DNA of 5,123 bases, taken from assembly GCA_019751575.1 (NCBI GenBank), contig JAIENF010000758.1, forward strand, positions 1 through 5,123. The letters are read 5' to 3'. The notes under the pieces were generated by a model. It ran no database searches. It was given only the letters and a program-made list of their open reading frames with translations, and was not told the DNA's origin. The stretch comes from Burkholderiales bacterium (GTDB taxonomy: Bacteria; Pseudomonadota; Gammaproteobacteria; Burkholderiales; CAIKXV01). The first letter of the stretch is position 1. Each line of letters starts with the position of its first letter. Below are positions 1 through 4,996 of this stretch, piece after piece. The translations under genes and the position numbers were made by a program.

Positions 1-931
1 CGGCCATGATCTCGACCGGGGTGCCGACCTCGAGGATCTTCTGCGCCACGTCCGGGCGGCGCAGGACCTTGTGCAGCATGGCTTCGATCTGCTTCACCAG
101 CGCCGGTGCCATGCCGCCGGGTGCGGCCATCGCCTGCCAGCCGCGGGCCTCGAAACCGGGGGCGACCGATTCGGCGAAGGTGGGTGCGTCCGGGAAGCGG
201 TCCCAGCGCTTCGCGGAGGTGACGCCGATCACGCGCAGCCGTCCGCTGTCCAGGTGCGGCCGCACCTCGGCGAAGGTGCCGAACATCATCGGTACCTCGC
301 CCTGGGCGACGGCCATCGGGGTGCTGGTGCCGCCCTTGTAGGCGACATGGCCGAGCTTGGTCTTCGTCTGCGACTGGAACCGTTCGGCCACCAGGTACAT
401 GCCGGTGCCGACGCCGGCGGTCGCGAACAGCAGCTTGCCTGGATCCTGGCGCGCGGCGGCCACCAGTTCCTGCAGCGTCTTCACCTTGGACGCCGGGCCG
501 ACCGCGACGAGGTAGGGCGCGCTGCTCACCAGCGTGAGCATGGTGAAGTCGTTCACGGCGTCATAGGGCAGCTTCGAGTACATCGCCGGCGCGGTGGCGT
601 GGCCTGCAGCCATCGAGAACAGGGTGTAGCCGTCGGGCGCGGCCTTGGCCACGATCGACGCGGCCAGCGTGCCGCCTGCACCCGGTCGCATGTCGATCAC
701 CACTGGCTGCCCGGTCTCGTCGGACAGGCCGGCGCCGACGATGCGCGCCTGCAGGTCGACGTTGCCGCCGGCGGTGAAGCCATGGATCTGGCGGATCGGA
801 CGGTCGGGCCACTGGCCGCGCTGTGCGCTGGCGTCCGGCGCGGCCAGTGCCGCCATCAGCGCCAGCGCGATAACGGGTACTGCGCCGGGCACCACGCTGG
901 ACGTCGCCTGCATCGTTCGTGTGGACATCAT
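1..931 (-). CDS. Bug/TctC-family periplasmic solute-binding protein (partial, C-terminus beyond left edge)
   Basis: This gene has 310 readable codons and no stop before the window edge; the family is usually about 320-330 residues, so only a short C-terminal piece is missing. The N-terminus is a signal peptide: Arg5, a hydrophobic stretch from about residue 13 to 31 and an Ala-Ser-Ala site near 34-36, so the protein is exported to the periplasm. The mature part carries family hallmarks: WPDRPIR (41-47), TAGGNVDLQAR (53-63), GQPVVIDMRPGAGG (74-87), APDGYTL (98-104), HVAYKGG (195-201) and FPDAPTFAES (246-255). Bug proteins bind small, usually carboxylated ligands and serve tripartite tricarboxylate (TctAB) transporters, though most are orphans, and no TctA/TctB is visible here. 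The ATG at 931 follows GGAGG (942-938) by 6 nt; a second ATG at 928 is also possible. Its start overlaps the stop of the upstream amidohydrolase gene, which implies translational coupling. The family is secure; the ligand is unknown and is inferred to relate to the amidohydrolase substrate. Confidence 0.93.
   Translation of the reverse strand, partial: MMSTRTMQATSSVVPGAVPVIALALMAALAAPDASAQRGQWPDRPIRQIHGFTAGGNVDLQARIVGAGLSDETGQPVVIDMRPGAGGTLAASIVAKAAPDGYTLFSMAAGHATAPAMYSKLPYDAVNDFTMLTLVSSAPYLVAVGPASKVKTLQELVAAARQDPGKLLFATAGVGTGMYLVAERFQSQTKTKLGHVAYKGGTSTPMAVAQGEVPMMFGTFAEVRPHLDSGRLRVIGVTSAKRWDRFPDAPTFAESVAPGFEARGWQAMAAPGGMAPALVKQIEAMLHKVLRRPDVAQKILEVGTPVEIMA
928..931 (-). promoter_or_regulatory. 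ATGA stop/start overlap coupling amidohydrolase to Bug gene
   Basis: On the minus strand, the ATG of the binding-protein gene (931-929) overlaps the TGA of the amidohydrolase gene (930-928), giving the classical 4-base ATGA junction. A strong GGAGG (942-938) lies inside the last codons of the amidohydrolase gene. This arrangement usually means one mRNA and termination-reinitiation coupling. A second in-frame ATG at 928-926 could also be used, which would leave the two reading frames adjacent rather than overlapping. Confidence 0.8.
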
Positions 932-2343
932 GGCCTGCCTCCGGGAAGTTCGGGTCGGTAACGGTAACCGCCGCGCGACATCAGCGCACGGCGCGTTTCA
1001 AGCAGCCGGGCCTGGTGCCCGGCGAGCGCATCGGCATCGAACAGAAGGCGGCCCTGGCGCTTGAGCCAGTCGCCACCGACCATCACCGAGTCGATGTCCG
1101 CGTTCTCTGCATACAGCGCGACCACGTGGTAAGGATCGCCGCCCGGCAGCGCCGGGAACACGTTCATCCTGCGCGTGTCGATCATGATCAGGTCGGCCTC
1201 CTTGCCCGGGGTGAGCGAGCCGATCCGGTGATCGAGGCGCAACGCCTTGGCCCCGCCCAGCGTCGCCCATTCGACCGCATCCCGGGTGCGGGTCGCATGG
1301 TGTTCCGACGGCCATTCGCCGCGCGCCGCCAGTTCGCGGTTGTCCGCCTCGCGCTGGTGCGCGAACGCATGGCGCAGCTCGAGCAGCATCGCGCTGTTGA
1401 AGTACACGCAGACATCGGTGCCGAGCGACGGTGAACCACCGGCCTTCGCCACCCGGCCGAGCATGCCGATGCGTTCGCTGTTCATCATCTCGGCGAGGTC
1501 GGTCGCGGTGACGCTGCAGCCGTGGTCGAGCACCATCTTCAGCTCGTCGTCCTCCAGCCCGTTGCCGTGCGCGATGTTGTGGTCGGGGCCGAGCAGTCCT
1601 TCCTTCGCCAGCCGCCACAGGCCGTCCTCGTTGCGCCGCTTGCCGCGCCGTCCCCAGGTATGGGCGGAATGCACGACGCCGAACTCGCGCGCGAGGCGCA
1701 TCTCGTCGCGCGCGACTTCATAGGTCGCGATGTCCGGACCGAGCGTGGCCATGCCGAGCGTGATGCGTGCATCGTCGCTGGCCAGCCGGCCGGCGCGCAG
1801 CCGCACCAGTTCCTCGCGCGGATAGGGCGTCTCCCAGTAGGGCTTGACCGCGCCCGAGGCATCCGGCGGCGGCTTGTGCGTGCCGCGCGCGAACACCGCG
1901 CGCAGCCCGGTGGCGGCGATGCCGTCGATCGCCGCGTCGGTCATCCCGGCGTCGCGCACCACGTGGCACCAGTCGAGCACGCAGGTCGTGCCGCCGTTGA
2001 CCTGGTTCAGCGCGCCCATCAGGTTCGCCACATGCACGTCGTCGGCGTCGTACTGCATCGCCAGGTTGCGGTGGACGTTGCCATGGTAGTCGCGGTGGCT
2101 GATCCAGTCGCCGCCCAGTCCGCGCAGCGGAAGCTCCCACAGATGCACATGGGCGTTCACGAAGCCGGGCAGCACGATCATGCCCTCCGCATCCACCACT
2201 TCGGCGGCGGACGCATCGACCTCGAGGCGCGCGCCGACGGCGACGATCTTCGACCCCTCGACCAGCAGGTCGCCGCCATCGAGGTCGCCGAGCGTCGGGT
2301 CCATCGTGAGCAGTGTCGCGCCGCGGATCAGCAATCGTCGCAT
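928..2343 (-). CDS. Metal-dependent amidohydrolase, ATZ/TRZ-guanine deaminase-like (COG0402-type)
   Basis: The 471-residue product has the normal length and architecture of this cytoplasmic hydrolase/deaminase group. A beta-rich N-terminal part ends in GFVNAHVHLWE, with the HxH metal pair at H65 and H67, followed by RGLGGDW (74-80). The TIM-barrel part contains H225 in HSAHTW, H259 in NIAHGNGL, and D310 in SLGTD, the likely distal metal ligand. The C-terminal part has IGSLTPGKEADLIMID (374-389) and VMVGGDWLKRQGRLL (420-434), typical of the composite beta domain. Members hydrolyse or deaminate cyclic amides, purines, pyrimidines or triazines; the substrate here cannot be read. Oddly, the usual H-x-x-E catalytic motif reads H225-S-A-H228, with no Glu at that place, and the customary HNP..SN segment after the second barrel His is replaced by TATDLAEMMNSERIG. 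The ATG at 2343 is preceded by GGGGGA (2356-2351) at 7 nt. The frame stays open far upstream, but family homology starts at this MRRLLIRG. It is probably co-transcribed with the Bug gene downstream. Confidence 0.92.
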   Translation of the reverse strand: MRRLLIRGATLLTMDPTLGDLDGGDLLVEGSKIVAVGARLEVDASAAEVVDAEGMIVLPGFVNAHVHLWELPLRGLGGDWISHRDYHGNVHRNLAMQYDADDVHVANLMGALNQVNGGTTCVLDWCHVVRDAGMTDAAIDGIAATGLRAVFARGTHKPPPDASGAVKPYWETPYPREELVRLRAGRLASDDARITLGMATLGPDIATYEVARDEMRLAREFGVVHSAHTWGRRGKRRNEDGLWRLAKEGLLGPDHNIAHGNGLEDDELKMVLDHGCSVTATDLAEMMNSERIGMLGRVAKAGGSPSLGTDVCVYFNSAMLLELRHAFAHQREADNRELAARGEWPSEHHATRTRDAVEWATLGGAKALRLDHRIGSLTPGKEADLIMIDTRRMNVFPALPGGDPYHVVALYAENADIDSVMVGGDWLKRQGRLLFDADALAGHQARLLETRRALMSRGGYRYRPELPGGRP

Positions 2344-2412
2344 CGTGGAGTCCCCCAGGCGGCTGGCTGCTGCAGCGCACCAGCGGAAATCCGGCCCTGC
2401 AGGCAGGACGAC

Positions 2413-2441
2413 AGTGTCATGACGGCGCCGCTGTCCGTCAA
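2413..2441 (-). promoter_or_regulatory. Candidate sigma-70 promoter for amidohydrolase-Bug operon
   Basis: Reading the minus strand, TTGACG (2441-2436, 5 of 6 to the -35 consensus) is followed after 17 bp by GACACT (2418-2413, 3 of 6 to the -10 consensus). This would start transcription near 2406 and give a leader of about 60 nt before the ATG at 2343. The spacing is ideal but the -10 is weak, and this rests only on reading by eye. The inverted repeat at 2420-2440 lies across the -35 and spacer, where a regulator could act. Confidence 0.35.
2420..2440. repeat. Inverted repeat TGACGG-N9-CCGTCA, possible operator
   Basis: Perfect 6-bp arms at 2420-2425 and 2435-2440 with a 9-bp spacer lie in the divergent intergenic region. 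The centre also includes the 8-bp palindrome CGGCGCCG (2423-2430), and the 8-bp palindrome GTCATGAC (2416-2423) overlaps the left arm. The arrangement suits a dimeric repressor or activator site controlling the divergent operon, but no regulator gene is visible in the window, and short palindromes are common in GC-rich DNA. Confidence 0.3.
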
Positions 2442-2455
2442 GGCCGGACGGCCTT
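2440..2455. repeat. Perfect hairpin repeat AAGGCC-GGAC-GGCCTT
   Basis: Two perfect 6-bp arms (2440-2445 and 2450-2455) enclose a 4-base loop. There is no T-tract on either side and no gene ends here, so it is not an intrinsic terminator. It sits immediately before the TACACT (2455-2460) that could be the -10 of yggX, so an operator role is possible. The repeat is directly visible; the function is a guess. Confidence 0.4.
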
Positions 2456-2460
2456 ACACT
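2455..2460 (+). promoter_or_regulatory. Weak candidate -10 element for yggX
   Basis: TACACT matches TATAAT at 4 of 6 positions and lies 39 bp before the yggX ATG, which would give a leader of roughly 30 nt. No good -35 is found at 16-18 bp upstream (the bases there read TGTCCG), so an activator or another sigma factor would be needed if this site is real. Confidence 0.25.
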
Positions 2461-2486
2461 CGACGGTGAATGATCTTCGGCAGTCC

Positions 2487-2492
2487 AAGGAG
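2487..2492 (+). promoter_or_regulatory. Ribosome binding site of yggX
   Basis: AAGGAG is a near-perfect Shine-Dalgarno sequence 7 nt before the ATG at 2500. It decides the start against the in-frame ATG at 2470, which lies upstream of it. Confidence 0.85.
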
Positions 2493-2499
2493 CCAAGCC

Positions 2500-2772
2500 A
2501 TGCCCCGCACCGTCCATTGCATCAAGCTCGGCCGCGAGGCCGAAGGCCTCGAGTTCGCCCCCTATCCCGGTCCGCTCGGCCAGCGCATCCACGACAACGT
2601 GTCGAAGGAAGCCTGGCAGTTCTGGCTCGAACACCAGAAGCGCCTGGTCAACGAGAACCGGCTGAACCTGGCCGATCCGAAGGCCCGCAAGTACCTCGCC
2701 ACGCAGATGGAAGAGCATTTCTTCGGCTCGGGCGCAGACGAGGCCCAGGGCTACGTGCCGCCGCCGGCCTGA
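2500..2772 (+). CDS. yggX: YggX, Fe(II)-trafficking / oxidative damage protection protein
   Basis: This 90-residue protein matches the YggX family along its full length (E. coli protein 91 residues). Recognisable blocks are MPRTVHC with the conserved Cys7, LGREAEG (10-16), [17 protein letters not shown], and the VNENRLNL segment, ending in GY.PPPA like the family's GYTPE tail. YggX is a small soluble cytoplasmic protein that limits damage by labile iron and protects Fe-S clusters under superoxide stress. The ATG at 2500 is chosen because a consensus AAGGAG (2487-2492) precedes it by 7 nt and homology begins there; the in-frame ATG at 2470 would add ten residues absent from the family. It is transcribed away from the amidohydrolase operon. 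The next gene, ppk1, is on the same strand 85 bp downstream with its own apparent promoter. Confidence 0.97.
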   Translation: MPRTVHCIKLGREAEGLEFAPYPGPLGQRIHDNVSKEAWQFWLEHQKRLVNENRLNLADPKARKYLATQMEEHFFGSGADEAQGYVPPPA

Positions 2773-2792
2773 ATCCCGACGGTCCGGCCCCC

Positions 2793-2824
2793 CTGTCATC
2801 CGCCTGAAACGCGAGTGACATAAC
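2793..2824 (+). promoter_or_regulatory. Candidate Pho box and -10 upstream of ppk1
   Basis: Three 7-mers lie at an exact 11-bp period: CTGTCAT (2793-2799), CTGAAAC (2804-2810) and GTGACAT (2815-2821), separated by 4-bp spacers. The first is a perfect PhoB half-site (CTGTCAT/C); the other two match at 5 of 7 positions. PhoB binds tandem 7-bp half-sites with 4-bp spacers that replace the -35 element. CATAAC (2819-2824, 4 of 6 to TATAAT) starts 8 bp after the second half-site and could be the -10, placing transcription start about 25-30 nt before the ppk1 TTG. The third unit can also be read in reverse as ATGTCAC, making an inverted TGTCA-N17-TGACA, so another dimeric regulator is an alternative. 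Phosphate-starvation control of ppk is known in several proteobacteria. Confidence 0.5.
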
Positions 2825-2857
2825 CTCCGCGCTCCCCAGCCAGCACGAGCGCCCCAC

Positions 2858-4966
2858 TTGAGCACCGCCGCGGTGAAGAAGAAGCGCCTGCCTCCGCCGG
2901 ACCACTTCCTGAACCGGGAACTGGGTGCGCTCGCGTTCAACGCGCGGGTGCTCGAAGAGGCCGAGAACCCGAAGAACCCGCTGCTCGAACGCCTGCGCTT
3001 CGTGTGCATCGTGTCGAGCAACCTCGACGAGTTCTTCGAGATCCGGGTCGCCGGACTGAAGGAGCAGATCACGCTCGGGGCGGTGAACACGCAGCCCGAC
3101 GGCATCCCGCCGCGCGAGCTGTTCCCGCTGGTCGCGCGGCGCGCGCACGAACTGGTCGAGCGCCAGTACCGGCTGCTGAACGAGGAACTGCTGCCGAAGC
3201 TCGCCGCCGAAGGCATCTGCTTCCTGCGCCGCGCCGACTGGACGCCGGCACAGCAGGAATGGGTGCGCGCGTACTTCTTCCGGGAAGTGATGCCGGTGCT
3301 GACGCCGATCGGCCTCGATCCGGCGCATCCGTTCCCGCGCGTGCTCAACAAGTCGCTCAACTTCGCGGTCGAGCTCGAGGGCAAGGATGCGTTCGGCCGC
3401 AAGTCCGGCGCGGCCATCGTGCAGGCGCCGCGGGTGCTGCCGCGGGTGGTCAAGCTGCCGTCGCGCATCGCCGGCTGCACGCACGGTTTCGTCTTCCTGT
3501 CCGCGGTGCTGCACGCGAACATGCGCGAGCTGTTCGCCGGCATGCAGGTGCTCGGCTCCTACCAGTTCCGCGTCACCCGCAACAGCGACCTGTTCGTCGA
3601 CGAGGAAGAGGTGAAGAACCTGCGCATCGCGCTGCAGGGCGAACTGCCGCAACGGCATTTCGGCAACGCGGTGCGCCTCGAGGTCGCCGACAACTGCTCG
3701 GACGCGATGACCGCCTTCCTGCGCATGCAGTTCGGCCTCGGCGAGGAAGACATCTACCGGGTACCGGGTCCGGTGAACCTGGTGCGCCTGATGCAGGTGC
3801 CCGACTGGGTCGACCGTCCCGACCTGATGTTCAAGCCGTTCACCGCCGGCGTGCCGCCTGCGCTGGTGCGGCGCGCCGACATGTTCGAGGCGATCCGCCG
3901 CGGCGACATCCTGCTGCACCATCCGTTCCAGTCGTTCGCGCCGGTGGTGAACTACCTCCAGCAGGCAGCGGCCGATCCGTCGGTGGTGGCGATCAAGCAG
4001 ACCATCTACCGCACAGGCAACGAGTCGGTGTTGATGGATTCGCTCATCCAGGCCGCGCGCAGCGGCAAGGAAGTGACCGTGATCGTCGAGCTGCTGGCGC
4101 GCTTCGACGAGGAGGCCAACATCAGCTGGGCGTCCAAGCTGGAACAGGCCGGCGCGCATGTCGTCTACGGCGTGGTGGGCCACAAGACGCATGCCAAGAT
4201 GTCGCTGGTGGTGCGCCGCGAAGAAGGCCAGCTGCGCCGCTACGTGCATGTCTCCACCGGCAACTACCATGTGCGCACCGCGGGCCTGTACACCGACTTC
4301 GGGCTGTTCACCTGCAACGAGCAGATCTGCTCGGACGTGAACGAGACCTTCAAGCAGCTCACCGGGCTGGGCAAGGCGAGCCGGCTGCACCACCTGTGGC
4401 AGGCGCCGTTCACCCTGCAGCAGAACATCGTCGCCGCGATCAACGAAGAGGCGAAGGCGGCGCGCGCCGGCAAGCGCGGCCAGATCGTCGCCAAGATGAA
4501 CGCGCTGCTCGAGCCGGAGACCATCGAGGCGCTCTACAAGGCGTCGCAGGCCGGCGTGAAGATCGACCTGATCGTGCGCGGCATATGCGCGCTGCGCCCG
4601 GGCGTGCCCGGACTGTCCGACAACATCCGGGTGCGTTCCATCCTCGGCCGCTTCCTCGAGCATTCGCGCATCTTCTGGTTCCATGCCGGTGGCAAGGACA
4701 ACGTCTACCTGTCTAGCGCCGACTGGATGGGCCGCAACTTCTTCCGCCGGGTCGAGATCTGCGTGCCGATCCTCGACCTGCGCCTGAAGCGCCGGATGAT
4801 CGCCGAGGCGTTGCGTCCCTACCTGCGCGACAACCTGCAGTCGTGGGAGATGAACGGCGATGGCGTGTACCGCAGGCGTACCCCGTCGCGTGGACGTCCC
4901 TATTCGGCCCAGCATGCGCTGCTCGCCGAACTGTCCCAGCCGCCGACGCCGGGCGCGGGTTCCTAG
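2858..4966 (+). CDS. ppk1: Polyphosphate kinase 1 (PPK1)
   Basis: PPK1 reversibly transfers the gamma phosphate of ATP to a growing inorganic polyphosphate chain through a phosphohistidine intermediate. The 702-residue product (E. coli enzyme 688) begins its N-terminal domain with FLNRELGALAFNARVL (17-32) and has VSSNLDEFFEIR (52-63), where N55 corresponds to the ATP-binding N45 of E. coli. In the catalytic half, R385 (TIYRTGNES) and R415 (LLARFDEEANI) match the Mg/phosphate residues R375 and R405; H445 in THAKM matches the autophosphorylated H435; and H602 in EHSRIFWF matches H592. All sit at a constant +10 offset, so the enzyme is intact and probably active. The start is uncertain: the frame has an in-frame TGA at 2816 and no ATG before the conserved region, so TTG at 2858 (weak GAG at 2847-2849) or GTG at 2873 must be used; I prefer TTG. 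A CYTH-domain gene follows after 30 bp, suggesting a polyphosphate operon. Regulation by PhoB is suggested by the upstream repeats. Confidence 0.98.
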   Translation: MSTAAVKKKRLPPPDHFLNRELGALAFNARVLEEAENPKNPLLERLRFVCIVSSNLDEFFEIRVAGLKEQITLGAVNTQPDGIPPRELFPLVARRAHELVERQYRLLNEELLPKLAAEGICFLRRADWTPAQQEWVRAYFFREVMPVLTPIGLDPAHPFPRVLNKSLNFAVELEGKDAFGRKSGAAIVQAPRVLPRVVKLPSRIAGCTHGFVFLSAVLHANMRELFAGMQVLGSYQFRVTRNSDLFVDEEEVKNLRIALQGELPQRHFGNAVRLEVADNCSDAMTAFLRMQFGLGEEDIYRVPGPVNLVRLMQVPDWVDRPDLMFKPFTAGVPPALVRRADMFEAIRRGDILLHHPFQSFAPVVNYLQQAAADPSVVAIKQTIYRTGNESVLMDSLIQAARSGKEVTVIVELLARFDEEANISWASKLEQAGAHVVYGVVGHKTHAKMSLVVRREEGQLRRYVHVSTGNYHVRTAGLYTDFGLFTCNEQICSDVNETFKQLTGLGKASRLHHLWQAPFTLQQNIVAAINEEAKAARAGKRGQIVAKMNALLEPETIEALYKASQAGVKIDLIVRGICALRPGVPGLSDNIRVRSILGRFLEHSRIFWFHAGGKDNVYLSSADWMGRNFFRRVEICVPILDLRLKRRMIAEALRPYLRDNLQSWEMNGDGVYRRRTPSRGRPYSAQHALLAELSQPPTPGAGS

Positions 4967-4996
4967 CGCGCGGCCCGCGCCGCGACGCCCGACGCG

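Noticed and set aside
71..961. A 296-codon plus-strand open frame opposite the Bug gene
   Set aside because: Low-complexity shadow sequence without a recognisable family; the opposite strand encodes a clear signal peptide and Bug motifs.
2414..2437. GTGTCAT (2414-2420) and CTGTCCG (2431-2437) as a second Pho box in front of yggX
   Set aside because: The two units are 17 bp apart rather than 11 bp, which does not fit PhoB geometry, and the second unit is degenerate.
2440..2455. Hairpin AAGGCC-GGAC-GGCCTT as an intrinsic terminator
   Set aside because: No T-tract follows on either strand and both neighbouring genes are transcribed away from it, so there is no transcript to terminate.
1522..2469. 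A 315-codon plus-strand open frame opposite the amidohydrolase
   Set aside because: Antisense shadow; no family motifs, while the minus strand carries conserved metal-binding motifs throughout.
2470..2499. Upstream in-frame ATG that would lengthen YggX by ten residues
   Set aside because: The consensus AAGGAG lies after it and directly serves the ATG at 2500, where family homology begins.
2773..2792. A terminator after yggX
   Set aside because: No stable stem with a T-run is visible between the yggX stop and the repeats before ppk1, so readthrough into ppk1 remains possible.
2344..3543. The amidohydrolase frame stays open on the minus strand for another 400 codons upstream of its start, opposite yggX and the beginning of ppk1
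   Set aside because: Homology begins at the ATG at 2343 with a good ribosome binding site; the upstream extension is antisense to two certain genes and has no recognisable domain. Open antisense frames are expected in GC-rich DNA.
3004..4716. A 570-codon plus-strand frame inside ppk1
   Set aside because: It is the +1 shadow of ppk1, made almost wholly of Arg, Ala, Gly and Pro.
2648..4915. A 755-codon open frame on the minus strand opposite ppk1
   Set aside because: Its composition (rich in His, Arg, Ala, Val, Glu, Gln) is that of a shadow of GC-rich codons, no domain is recognisable, and it is antisense to an intact PPK1.
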